Below are positions 18,223 to 26,393 of a stretch of DNA of 64,000 bases, piece after piece. Under the pieces are notes generated by a model. The model saw only the letters and a program-made list of their open reading frames with translations. It was not told where the DNA came from and searched no databases. Numbering within the stretch: the first letter of the stretch is position 1; every line of letters starts with the position of its first letter. The position numbers were made by a program, and so were the translations under genes. This stretch comes from Oscillatoria acuminata PCC 6304. GTDB lineage: Bacteria > Cyanobacteriota > Cyanobacteriia > Cyanobacteriales > Laspinemataceae. Location: assembly GCF_000317105.1 (NCBI RefSeq), contig NC_019693.1:744001-808000 (forward strand), read 5' to 3'.

Positions 18223-18466
18223 CAGGACTTAGGGGATTGCAAAATATAAAATCTCCAAAACGTTCGTTCGTAGGCTCAACGGAATAGCCCCGTCATTGTA
18301 GGGGCGCAATGCTCGAAGCCCACCGGAGGGCCTGCGCATTGCGCCCCTACAGATACCTTCCTTTCAGTTGAATGGTTGGATGATTTATATTTTGCAATCC
18401 CCTTAAGCAATCTTTAACACTCAACCCTCAATGTAGAGGGAATTATCAACATTTGCGTAAGTCCTG
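18223..18466. repeat. CAGGACTTA-type MITE, interrupted by a second MITE
   Basis: The left end CAGGACTTA (18223-18231) and the right end TTGCGTAAGTCCTG (18453-18466) are the termini of the same repeat family as at 14563. The left arm stops after nine bases, where the inner element (18232-18402) begins. The family sequence resumes at 18403 with TTAAGCAATC, corresponding to CTTACGCAATC in the other copy. This gives the relative age: the outer element was present first. Confidence 0.8.
18232..18402. repeat. Inner MITE with 19-bp perfect inverted repeats
   Basis: GGGGATTGCAAAATATAAA (18232-18250) is the exact inverse complement of 18384-18402. The sequence TTA directly precedes and follows it (18229-18231 and 18403-18405), consistent with a TA or TTA target duplication. 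The interior contains a large TGTAGGGGCG-type palindrome (18297-18352). There is no coding capacity. A transposase acting in trans, from a TA-targeting family, is inferred. Confidence 0.8.
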
Positions 18467-18472
18467 TTCATG

Positions 18473-20290
18473 TTACTTAACCGCCGAAGACAAAGCCTCA
18501 TCAATCCATGTTTTTAAGGTAGCCGCAACTTCAGAGATGGCAATTTCATGGGAGGTTTTAGTAGCCCGTTCGACTACTTCTACTTTACCGACTTTGAGAG
18601 ACCGACCCGTAACAATTCGGTAGGGAATTCCCACCAAATCGGCATCTTTAAATTTGACCCCAGCCCGTTCTTCCCGGTCATCTAAGAGGGTTTCGATGCC
18701 GACAGCATTGAGTTCGGTGTAAAGGTTCTCGGCAACTTCTACTTGGTCAGTATCGGAAATATTGGGAATGCAAATAATGGCATGGTAAGGAGCAATTGCT
18801 ACAGGCCAAATGATGCCATCTTTATCATAGGATTGCTCTACGGCTGCCTGGGCTAATCGAGAGACTCCCACGCCATAACATCCCATCACTAATGGGACAC
18901 TCTCTCCTTGTTCATTGGTATAGGTTGCACCCAAGGCTTGGGAATATTTAGTCCCCAGTTGGAAGATGTGACCGACTTCAATCCCTCTGGCACTTTTTAG
19001 GACTTGACTCGGGTCATGAACCGCCCGATCGCCCGCTTGGGATTTGCGTAAATCGACGAGGCGATCGCTTAAGGGAAACTGTTCCCCCCAATTGGCACCT
19101 ACGACATGATAGCCGGTCTCATTGGCCCCAGTGACAAAATTCTTTAACTCCACCACGGTGCGATCGGCAAAGCGTAAAAATTCCGGGTGTAACTGTTCCG
19201 CTGGGGTGATATAATTATCCGCTAAATCTGGACCAATATATCCTAATGGTAAAGGTTTGAGGGTTAATTGTTGTTGCACCTGTTCCGAGGGAATATCAAC
19301 CGCAATAATCGCATTCCCGCCATAAGTAGGGGCTAGTCTTGCTAACTCATTATAGAGTTTCACTTCATTGACTTCTAAATCACCGCGAATACTCACTAAA
19401 ACCAAGACCATTCTCCCATTGTCATAGACAACTCGGTAAATGATGTTTTTGACAATTTCCGTGGGGGAACATTTGAAGAATTGGCAGAGTTTATCAATGG
19501 TATTGGTGTTAGGAGTTTCTCGTTTTTCATAGAGAACAAAAGCACTGGATTTTGCTTCGGCAGGTAAGGAGGTAGCTTTTTCCACGTTAGCGGCATATTT
19601 GCCATCTTCGGTATAAAGAACTTCATCCTCTCCCGCTTCTGCCAAAATCATAAATTCCTGGGAAGCTGCCCCGCCAATGGCCCCGGAATCGGCTTGAACC
19701 GCACGAAATTCTAAACCACAACGGCGAAACATATTGCTATAAGCCCAGTCCATATCCGCATAAGTTTCCTGTAAACTGGCTTCGTCTGCATGGAAAGAAT
19801 AGCCATCTTTCATAATGAATTCTCGTCCGCGCATTAATCCGAAGCGGGGGCGAATTTCATCGCGAAATTTATTTTGAATTTGGTACAAATGGAGGGGAAG
19901 TTGACGATAAGACCGAATCATATCCCGGGCGATCGCCGTGATCACCTCTTCGTGAGTCGGTCCTAGACCCATTTCTCGTTCCTGGCGATCGGTGAGGGCA
20001 AACATAATCCCTTCTGCCTTGGTGTAAGTCTCCCACCGTCCTGACTCTTGCCATAACTCCGCCGGTTGGAGTTGTGGCAGCAGGCATTCTTGAGCGCCTG
20101 TGGCATCCATTTCCTCCCGGACGATGTTGGAGACTTTTTTGAGAACTCGCCACATTAAGGGCAGATAAGCATAAACCCCACTGGCAATCCGGCGGATATA
20201 ACCGGCCCGTAACAGGAGTTTATGACTGGGTATTTCCGCTTCTGCCGGATCTTCCCGCAGGGTAACAAACAGCATTTGTGATAGGCGCAT
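18473..20290 (-). CDS. proS: Prolyl-tRNA synthetase
   Basis: A class II aminoacyl-tRNA synthetase that charges tRNA-Pro. The 605-residue size and a YbaK-like editing insertion (about residues 225-400, starting around [19 protein letters not shown]) show the bacterial type ProRS. Motif 2 ([25 protein letters not shown]) and motif 3 ([15 protein letters not shown]) are present, with a C-terminal anticodon-binding domain (about 480-590). The start ATG at 20290 is directly preceded by an in-frame GTG, with AAGGAAA as the ribosome binding site. The choice changes one residue. Confidence 0.97.
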   Translation of the reverse strand: MRLSQMLFVTLREDPAEAEIPSHKLLLRAGYIRRIASGVYAYLPLMWRVLKKVSNIVREEMDATGAQECLLPQLQPAELWQESGRWETYTKAEGIMFALTDRQEREMGLGPTHEEVITAIARDMIRSYRQLPLHLYQIQNKFRDEIRPRFGLMRGREFIMKDGYSFHADEASLQETYADMDWAYSNMFRRCGLEFRAVQADSGAIGGAASQEFMILAEAGEDEVLYTEDGKYAANVEKATSLPAEAKSSAFVLYEKRETPNTNTIDKLCQFFKCSPTEIVKNIIYRVVYDNGRMVLVLVSIRGDLEVNEVKLYNELARLAPTYGGNAIIAVDIPSEQVQQQLTLKPLPLGYIGPDLADNYITPAEQLHPEFLRFADRTVVELKNFVTGANETGYHVVGANWGEQFPLSDRLVDLRKSQAGDRAVHDPSQVLKSARGIEVGHIFQLGTKYSQALGATYTNEQGESVPLVMGCYGVGVSRLAQAAVEQSYDKDGIIWPVAIAPYHAIICIPNISDTDQVEVAENLYTELNAVGIETLLDDREERAGVKFKDADLVGIPYRIVTGRSLKVGKVEVVERATKTSHEIAISEVAATLKTWIDEALSSAVK

Positions 20291-20553
20291 CACGGTTTCC
20301 TTATTTTAGACTTAGGGAGATTATTATCTCAGAAAAAGTGGGGCGATCGCCTCTAACTTGGGCGCGATTCCAGCAACTTTTCCCGATTTGAGGCCAACTC
20401 CAGGATACCAGACTCTCCTGAACTTGCCTCAGTCCCTAGGGGCCGCCATCCTACCTATCACAAATTTTCGTAACAAAACTGGACGTTGGGATTTTTTTTT
20501 GCGACAATTATTAGAGTCTGAACCCTTAATATGCAGACAAGGCTATTAAAATC

Positions 20554-21156
20554 ATGCCTATTTATCTTTTTTGTTTCGGTATTGGGGGGCTTTTTGTCCT
20601 GTTCGCGGCGATTGGAGGACTCGATGGTGCAGATTTCGGGGTAGCCTTTGATGCGGACCTGGAAATTTCTGATCAGTCTCAAAAGTTGGCCCCCTTCAAA
20701 CGGGGAAATTGGCTCAGGCGCATCTTGATTTTCCCGTTTTTTAGTCTAAAATTTTGGACGTTCGGGAGTTGTTTTTTTGGATTAACCGGCTTGGTTTTAA
20801 ATTGGCTGCGCCCGGAAATGCCCCCGGATATCGTGGCAAAACTGGCTGCGGGAATGGGAATTTTTTGTGGCAGTACGATGGTCTGGATACTCAGAAGTCT
20901 CGGACAACGCCATGCCAATAGTCTCACCCGTTCTAGCGATTTAGTCGGGCTTTCGGCGATGGTCCTCTTGCCTTTCAATTGTGAAAGCAAAGGCAAGGTT
21001 CGGGTAAATATTAAAGGGGCAAATGTCGAATTTATGGCCTTTACGGATGAGACAAAATCTTTTAATAAAGGAGACCAAGTTTTTATTGTCGGCCTTAAAA
21101 ACAATCGTCTGTGGGTGGTTTCAGAAGACTCCACGGAGTTACTCAAATCCCGATAA
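20554..21156 (+). CDS. NfeD-like membrane protein of the flotillin cluster
   Basis: A 200-residue protein. It has an N-terminal hydrophobic segment (about residues 4-22), a short charged loop (KLAPFKRGNWLRR), two more transmembrane segments (about 50-75 and 88-108) and a soluble C-terminal domain of about 75 residues. This domain (LVGLSAMVLLPFNCESKGKVRVNIKG...GDQVFIVGLKNNRLWVV) reads as an OB-fold of the NfeD type. Short NfeD proteins such as YuaF partner flotillins. It is immediately upstream (92 bp) of an SPFH gene on the same strand, which supports that reading. The start ATG lacks a strong RBS. Confidence 0.75.
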   Translation: MPIYLFCFGIGGLFVLFAAIGGLDGADFGVAFDADLEISDQSQKLAPFKRGNWLRRILIFPFFSLKFWTFGSCFFGLTGLVLNWLRPEMPPDIVAKLAAGMGIFCGSTMVWILRSLGQRHANSLTRSSDLVGLSAMVLLPFNCESKGKVRVNIKGANVEFMAFTDETKSFNKGDQVFIVGLKNNRLWVVSEDSTELLKSR

Positions 21157-21248
21157 TTTGACGAGATTAGGGCGCAGTTTTGTCGTAACTTGATTGAATC
21201 CGCGAAAACGATTCTTTAGTTTACTCAATCTCAAAGGAAGCCAACGCT

Positions 21249-22682
21249 ATGCAACCGATTGTTCAAGCCTCAGTCCCGAGTCGCAATGCCACAGATTCTG
21301 GAGTGGTGATCGCCAAAAAACCCCAGGAGGAAAGCTACACTGTCCAAATTGCTCAAGTTAATCCATTCCCGACGACTCCTCAAGCTAGTACGACCGATCG
21401 ATTAATTACAGTCGGCAGTACCATTGGCTTATCAATTTTGGGGTTTCTGATATTTTTGTGGATTTTAAATAAAATCCTCTGTATCTGTAAACCCAACGAA
21501 ATTTTAATTTTATCCGGGTTGAAACGGAAAACCAAAGAGGGTCACGAATTAGGATATCGAGTCACCCGCCATCGCACGATTTGTATCCCTATTTTGGAAA
21601 CCGTTAAGCGCATGGATTTGACCACCATGCCGGTGCCCGTGGAGGTGAAAAATGCTTATGCCAAAGGGGGAACGCCCCTGAATATTCAAGCGATCGCCAA
21701 TGTCAAAATTTCCAGTAATCCGGAAATTGTCGGCAATGCGATCGAGCGCTTTCTGGACCGCGATCGCAAGGAAATCGTCCGCGTCGCCCGAGAAACTCTA
21801 GAAGGCAATTTGCGCGGCGTTGTTGCCACCTTAACCCCAGAAGAACTCAACGAAGATCGCCTGCGCTTTGCCGAACGAATTACCGATGATGTCCAGGATG
21901 ATTTGCAACGGCTGGGATTAGAAATTGATACCTTAAAAATTCAAAGTGTCTCCGATGATGTAGACTACCTCAGTTCCATCGGACGCCGCCAAATTGCCGC
22001 GATCGTCCGGGATGCGGAAATTGCTGAATCCAATGCCTTGGCGGAAGCGGAGGCAGTCGAAGCGCAAACTGAGCAAGAATCTGAAGTCGCCAAAACCCTG
22101 GCGCGGATGGCGATCGAGGAAAAAGATAACGAACTGCGGAAAATCAAAGCCGAACTGGATCAACAGGCGCGATCGGAAGAAGAACGGACCAAAGCTGCCG
22201 CCAAAGAAGCCCGAGCCCGTGCCGAACAACTGCTACAAAGTATCCGTGCGGACCTGGAACGCCTCCGTTTAGAAGCCGATGAAGTCCTACCCGCAGAAGC
22301 AGCAAGACAAGCCCAAGAGTTGCGATCGCGCGGGGAAGCAGCCGGATTCGAGGAAAATGCCAAAGCTGCCGCCCAAGTTAACGACCTCTTTACCGAAATC
22401 TGGCGAGAAACCGGCACCGATGCCGCCGAAGTCTTCTTAATCCAACAGATTGAAATGGTCCTACGAGAGGTCGCAAGTATTACCCAGCGTGTACAGATTG
22501 AGCGGATCAATGTGATTGACAATGGCGACGGCAAATCGATCGCCAGTTTAGTCAATGCCTACCCCGAAATCGTCGGACAATTCCTCGATCGCGTCGATCG
22601 CACCCTCGGCATCGACGTCATCGGCACCCTGAACCGCAGCAATGGAGACAAAGCGGAAGTGTCTACGGTAGAGAGAGTTTAA
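21249..22682 (+). CDS. SPFH/flotillin family protein 1
   Basis: The 477-residue protein has an unstructured N-terminus (1-50), a transmembrane segment (about 55-78, VGSTIGLSILGFLIFLWIL), an SPFH/band 7 domain (about 80-255) and a long Ala/Glu/Arg-rich coiled coil (about 255-385). A short C-terminal domain with IQQIEMVLREVASITQRVQIERINVID follows. SPFH proteins oligomerise on membranes and organise microdomains. AGGAAG precedes the ATG. Together with the NfeD-like gene upstream and the second SPFH gene downstream, it forms a flotillin cluster. The junction to the second gene is occupied by an IS607-type element. Confidence 0.88.
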   Translation: MQPIVQASVPSRNATDSGVVIAKKPQEESYTVQIAQVNPFPTTPQASTTDRLITVGSTIGLSILGFLIFLWILNKILCICKPNEILILSGLKRKTKEGHELGYRVTRHRTICIPILETVKRMDLTTMPVPVEVKNAYAKGGTPLNIQAIANVKISSNPEIVGNAIERFLDRDRKEIVRVARETLEGNLRGVVATLTPEELNEDRLRFAERITDDVQDDLQRLGLEIDTLKIQSVSDDVDYLSSIGRRQIAAIVRDAEIAESNALAEAEAVEAQTEQESEVAKTLARMAIEEKDNELRKIKAELDQQARSEEERTKAAAKEARARAEQLLQSIRADLERLRLEADEVLPAEAARQAQELRSRGEAAGFEENAKAAAQVNDLFTEIWRETGTDAAEVFLIQQIEMVLREVASITQRVQIERINVIDNGDGKSIASLVNAYPEIVGQFLDRVDRTLGIDVIGTLNRSNGDKAEVSTVERV

Positions 22683-22698
22683 TTTAATCGCAGATTAG

Positions 22699-22727
22699 TT
22701 TAACATCTTAGGGCGATGCGGTACAAT
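22699..22727 (+). promoter_or_regulatory. Candidate tnpA promoter
   Basis: TTTAAC (22699-22704) and TACAAT (22722-22727) are spaced by 17 bp and lie 27 bp before the proposed tnpA start. The -10 box is good and the -35 box weak. Confidence 0.35.
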
Positions 22728-22753
22728 ACGCGAGAAGAGTTGAGGATAAACCT

Positions 22754-23347
22754 ATTGCCAGATATGTCAAGCCCAAGGAAGCGGCCCAAATCCTTGGAGT
22801 CCATGAAAGAACACTCCGCAGATGGGACGAAAATGGCTCAATCGAGACCATCAGAACCCCCGCTGGGCAACGACGATACAACGTTGAGTCATATACTGCC
22901 TTCTCAGGCAGTGACAAACGCAAAGTCGTTATCTATGCCAGAGTTAGTAGCCGCGCCCAGCAGTCCGACCTCAACCGACAGGTTGCCGCACTGTCCAACC
23001 TCTACCCCGAAGCAGAAGTCGTCTCAGAAATCGGAGGCGGGCTCAACTTCAAGCGAAAGAAAATGCTGGCCTTACTGGGACAAGTCTTGTCAGGAGATGT
23101 CCGCATGGTTGTCGTTGCCCACAAAGACCGATTGGCCAGATTTGGATTTGACTTGTTTCGATGGCTCTGTGAGCAAAACAGGTGCGAACTCTTGGTTCTC
23201 AATGAGACAAGTCTCAGTCCAGAACGAGAAATGGTTGAGGACATTCTCGCCATCCTCCACTGCTTTAGCTCCCGATTATACGGACTGCGTAAATACAAAA
23301 CTCAGGTCAAAGAAGATCCAGATTTACCCCAGCCCCGAGCTAAATAA
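22754..23347 (+). CDS. tnpA: IS607 TnpA serine recombinase with apparent ATT start
   Basis: Reading from 22754 gives an uninterrupted 197-residue protein. It has a MerR-like helix-turn-helix (YVKPKEAAQILGVHERTLRRW) and a serine resolvase domain with VIYARVSS (catalytic Ser65) and VAHKDRLARFG. It ends with the FSSRLYGLRKYK segment typical of IS607 TnpA. No ATG, GTG or TTG lies in frame between the upstream stop and the conserved domain. The codon where the family normally starts is ATT, with GAGG 8 nt upstream. It is therefore either an AUU-initiated gene or one that has lost its start codon. The 3' end overlaps tnpB in another frame. Confidence 0.85.
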   Translation: MARYVKPKEAAQILGVHERTLRRWDENGSIETIRTPAGQRRYNVESYTAFSGSDKRKVVIYARVSSRAQQSDLNRQVAALSNLYPEAEVVSEIGGGLNFKRKKMLALLGQVLSGDVRMVVVAHKDRLARFGFDLFRWLCEQNRCELLVLNETSLSPEREMVEDILAILHCFSSRLYGLRKYKTQVKEDPDLPQPRAK

Positions 23348-24431
23348 AGTCTGGCGCAAATGGCTGGCGGCTTGTCGGTATTGCTACAACCAAGCAATTG
23401 CTTTGCAGAAAAGCGGTAAACGACTAAGCAAGCTGAAGTTACGCAACGAAGTGATGCAGAGTGATTTGCCTGCGTGGGTTAAAGAAACGCCTTGTCACAT
23501 CCGGCAAAATGCAATCTTCGATGCCCATCTGGCTTTTAGCGCCAGTTCTGACGCCAGGTTTAGAAGTTGCCGTGACAGTTCCCAAGCCATTAAGTTTAAC
23601 GATGCTAATTTCTCTTCAGGGAGTTGGTATCCAAGACTGACGAAAGGATTAACTTTCAGGGTTTCCGAACCTATCCCTAAAACTTGCGACCAAGGAACTC
23701 AGTTGGTGTTTACCAAAGGTCGATGGTTTGCGGTTTTCCCTGAACCTGTTGCCTTTATCCCAACGGAAGCCACCGGAGTGATTGCATTAGATCCGGGTGT
23801 CCGAACTTTCATAACTGGGTTTGATGGTTCACGATTTTTAGAATTTGGCTCCGGAGATATAGGACGTATTACTCGGCTATGCCAACATTTGGATGATTTG
23901 ATGGGCCGAATCGCTAAAGAGCCCAATCGCTCAAAGCGACGGAGAATGAAGCAAGCGGCTCAACGAATGAGAACCAAAATCCGGAATTTGGTGGATGAGG
24001 CCCACAAACAAATTGCTCATTACTTGACTCGTAACTATAGTGTGATTTTTCTGCCTACCTTCGAGACTTCCAACATGGTTGCCAAGGCCAAGCGGAAAAT
24101 TAGGTCTAAGACAGCAAGGGCAATGCTAACCTGGGCGCATTATCGATTCAAACTAACCCTGAAACATCAAGCCGAAATAACTGGAACCACCGTTGTGGAT
24201 GTGACCGAAGAATACACCAGTAAAACCTGTACTCACTGTGGTCATGTTCACTCTAAGCTAGGTGGCTCAAAAGTGTTCCGATGTCCCGAGTGTGGGGTCA
24301 CTCTACCCAGGGACTGGAACGGTGCTTTTGGAATCTTTCTAAAAGCTTTGCGGGATACCGCCTCTGTTACCTTAACGGGTAATAGTGCTATCGTCGCATT
24401 GTCCGGGAACAACCGGAAAAATGTCGCGTAA
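23202..24431 (+). CDS. tnpB: TnpB-type RNA-guided nuclease of IS607
   Basis: A TnpB/OrfB protein. The recognisable domain starts at about 23289 (NTKLRSKKIQIYPSPELNKVW) and runs about 380 residues. The RuvC-like residues appear intact: Asp in VIALDPGVRTFI, Glu in IFLPTFETSNM and Asp in LPRDWNGAF. The zinc ribbon is complete (CTHCGHVH...FRCPECG). TnpB enzymes cut DNA guided by an omega-RNA from the 3' end of their element. The start is uncertain: the ATG at 23202 is the nearest in-frame canonical start, inside tnpA, while homology would place it near the GTA at 23289. Translation may be coupled to tnpA. The longer open frame to 22716 is the tnpA region in the wrong frame. Confidence 0.85.
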   Translation: MRQVSVQNEKWLRTFSPSSTALAPDYTDCVNTKLRSKKIQIYPSPELNKVWRKWLAACRYCYNQAIALQKSGKRLSKLKLRNEVMQSDLPAWVKETPCHIRQNAIFDAHLAFSASSDARFRSCRDSSQAIKFNDANFSSGSWYPRLTKGLTFRVSEPIPKTCDQGTQLVFTKGRWFAVFPEPVAFIPTEATGVIALDPGVRTFITGFDGSRFLEFGSGDIGRITRLCQHLDDLMGRIAKEPNRSKRRRMKQAAQRMRTKIRNLVDEAHKQIAHYLTRNYSVIFLPTFETSNMVAKAKRKIRSKTARAMLTWAHYRFKLTLKHQAEITGTTVVDVTEEYTSKTCTHCGHVHSKLGGSKVFRCPECGVTLPRDWNGAFGIFLKALRDTASVTLTGNSAIVALSGNNRKNVA

Positions 24432-24440
24432 ATGTATCAG

Positions 24441-24662
24441 TGTAGAGGGAGATGGGGAAGATGGGGGAGATGGGGGAGAAGGGGAAGATCGGGAAGAATA
24501 CACCTCCGGTCCCCTCCCCTTGGCAAGGGGAGGGTTAGGGTGGGGTTCCCCCCTCCTGAATTAAAAGAAGCGGAAGATGAGGTGTTGACCCTCACTAACT
24601 CTACCGCCAATCCCCTCCCCAAAACAAATGACTAACGACCACTGACCAATTAGGAGACCCAA
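24441..24662. repeat. Purine-rich simple repeats and a GGGGAGG palindrome
   Basis: The gap between tnpB and the second SPFH gene begins with a GATGGGGGA-type repeat (about 24450-24490). It continues with CCCCTCCCCTTGGCAAGGGGAGGG (described by position, 24515-24538), an inverted repeat. Similar blocks lie around 48160-48245 and 61025-61060. No gene was seen here apart from the leader of the next SPFH gene, whose ATG follows AGGAGACCCAA. Confidence 0.5.
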
Positions 24663-26258
24663 ATGGAAGTTATTCTAGGATTACTCGCGATTTTAGGTGC
24701 AGCCGGTGGTGCCGGTGCACTGGTCATCAACAATTTGTATTACATCTGTCAACCCAGTGAAGTGCTAATTTTTGCCGGGAGTGCACGTCCCCTGGATGAT
24801 CATCGCATGGCGGGATATCGTTTGGTGAAAGGGGGAAGCAGCATTCGTCTCCCCTTGTTGGAACGCGCCTACCGCATGGATCTCACTAACATGATCATCG
24901 AACTGCGGGTGACCAATGCCTACTCTAAAGGTGGCATTCCCCTCAAAGTAGAAGGGGTGGCAAATATAAAAATTGCCGGAACTGAACCGACAATCCACAA
25001 TGCGATCGAGCGATTACTCGGCAAAACCCGTAAAGAAATCGAAAAAATCGCCCAAGAAACCCTAGAGGGAAACTTGCGCGGCGTCTTAGCTTCCTTAACT
25101 CCGGAACAGATTAATGAAGATAAAATCGCCTTTGCCAAAAGTTTATTAGAGGAAGCCGAAGACGATTTAGAAAAGTTAGGCTTAGTTTTGGATAACCTGC
25201 AAATCCAAAATATCTCCGATGATGTGCGATACTTGGATTCCATCGGACGGAAACAACGAGCGGAACTGGTCCGGGATGCTCGGATTGCCGAAGCTAGAGC
25301 CAAAGCCCAGTCTTTGATTCGCGCCGCCGAAAATGACCAAAGTACCTCGATCAAGCGAGTTGCCAGCCAAGTCGAGATCACTCGCGCCGAAGCCAATCGC
25401 CGCATCCAAGATGCGAAGACAATTCGAGCGGCATTAGTGGCGGAAGCGGAAGCGGAAATTGGCTCAGAAGTGGCACGGACTCAGGCGGATGTCGCCGTGC
25501 AAACTGAGCGGATTAAGCAAGTGGAGCAACAATTACAAGCGGATGTAGTGGCACCGGCTGAGGCACAATGTAAGCGGGCGATCGCCGAAGCGAAAGGGAA
25601 GGCATCGGAAATCATTGAAGACGGCAGAGCTCAAGCAATGGGGACAAAACGCCTTGCCGAATCCTGGAAAGCTGCCGGACCCGCAGCGCGGGAGATTTTC
25701 CTATTGCAAAAACTGGAACCGTTGCTCAAAACAATGGTTTCTACTGTACCCGAGGTGAGAATCCAAAATCTGACCTCCATCGATACTACAAACGGCAATA
25801 CTGCCGCGAAAATGGCATCATTTGTTGAACAGTTGCGCGCAAGTACCGGAGTAGATGTCGCCGGAGTTGTGCGAAATTTCGGGTCGGGTGACAGAACAGA
25901 GGTGCAGGAGTTTAGTTCCTCTAATCCTCCTAAGTTGCCTGATACACCCATCCTCTCCACAGCCGCACCCGTCGCACAAAAAGTTCCAGGAACCAAGACA
26001 ACAACACAACAAGCGGTGAGTCCGGTGAATGCATTGTATGCTGAAGTGCAGGCATTTTTGGAAAACCTCGCCCAAGGAAAACCTTCTTCAGCCGTTGCAG
26101 AACGGGCGATCGAGCAACATATTAATTTCAATCCTAAGCTGAAAAAACAGTTACAGCGATTGAAAGAACTCGGAGGAACAGAAGCAGTGCGAGCCGTATT
26201 CGACCATCCCAGCATTCATGTTCCAGTCGGAATGATTGAAGTTTGGATTGCCAAGTAA
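24663..26258 (+). CDS. SPFH/flotillin family protein 2 with extra C-terminal domain
   Basis: The 531-residue protein has a transmembrane segment at residues 1-25, an SPFH domain (about 28-205) and a coiled-coil region rich in Ala/Glu/Arg (about 205-345). A conserved segment, FLLQKLEPLLKTMVSTVPEVRIQNLTSID, follows. The SPFH part is clearly paralogous to the gene at 21249. Unlike that gene, it adds a Pro/Thr-rich linker (about 400-445) and a C-terminal domain of about 80 residues (VQAFLENLAQGKPSSAVAER through HPSIHVPVGMIEVW). That domain resembles a small helical adaptor module I have seen at the ends of other cyanobacterial proteins; this is recollection, not a search result. It has a good RBS, AGGAGACCC. 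Confidence 0.87.
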   Translation: MEVILGLLAILGAAGGAGALVINNLYYICQPSEVLIFAGSARPLDDHRMAGYRLVKGGSSIRLPLLERAYRMDLTNMIIELRVTNAYSKGGIPLKVEGVANIKIAGTEPTIHNAIERLLGKTRKEIEKIAQETLEGNLRGVLASLTPEQINEDKIAFAKSLLEEAEDDLEKLGLVLDNLQIQNISDDVRYLDSIGRKQRAELVRDARIAEARAKAQSLIRAAENDQSTSIKRVASQVEITRAEANRRIQDAKTIRAALVAEAEAEIGSEVARTQADVAVQTERIKQVEQQLQADVVAPAEAQCKRAIAEAKGKASEIIEDGRAQAMGTKRLAESWKAAGPAAREIFLLQKLEPLLKTMVSTVPEVRIQNLTSIDTTNGNTAAKMASFVEQLRASTGVDVAGVVRNFGSGDRTEVQEFSSSNPPKLPDTPILSTAAPVAQKVPGTKTTTQQAVSPVNALYAEVQAFLENLAQGKPSSAVAERAIEQHINFNPKLKKQLQRLKELGGTEAVRAVFDHPSIHVPVGMIEVWIAK

Positions 26259-26285
26259 TTGGGAACTGCTTATAGCAGTTCGGAA

Positions 26286-26393
26286 ACAACTGAAGTCGTT
26301 ACTATAAACAGGGATAAAAAGTTCAATCTCCCCCGTTCGTAGTAACGACTTCAGTCGTTCTCTTCATGTTCAACGTCACGACTTCAGTCGTTA
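26286..26393. repeat. ACGACTTCAGTCGT palindromic repeats
   Basis: Three copies of the palindrome ACGACTTCAGTCGT or its inverse lie at about 26286-26301, 26344-26359 and 26378-26391. The first two are inverted relative to each other and could form one large hairpin. The third overlaps the stop codon of the adjacent minus-strand gene, so the repeat sets where that protein ends. Confidence 0.7.

Larger units (their letters stand above)
22684..24440 (+). mobile_element. IS607-type element (tnpA + tnpB), ends approximate
   Basis: A serine recombinase gene and a tnpB gene overlap on the plus strand, the gene organisation of IS607. IS607 elements lack terminal inverted repeats, so the exact ends cannot be fixed from this sequence alone. 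The left end must lie after 22682 (stop of the first flotillin gene) and before the tnpA promoter near 22700. The right end lies shortly after 24431. The element separates two SPFH genes that would otherwise be near neighbours. Confidence 0.8.

Noticed and set aside
22716-23201. N-terminal part of a 571-codon frame running into TnpB
   Set aside because: Another frame of the same stretch encodes the HTH and serine recombinase of IS607 TnpA; this frame is low-complexity Ser/Pro/Lys and only the part after about 23200 is TnpB.
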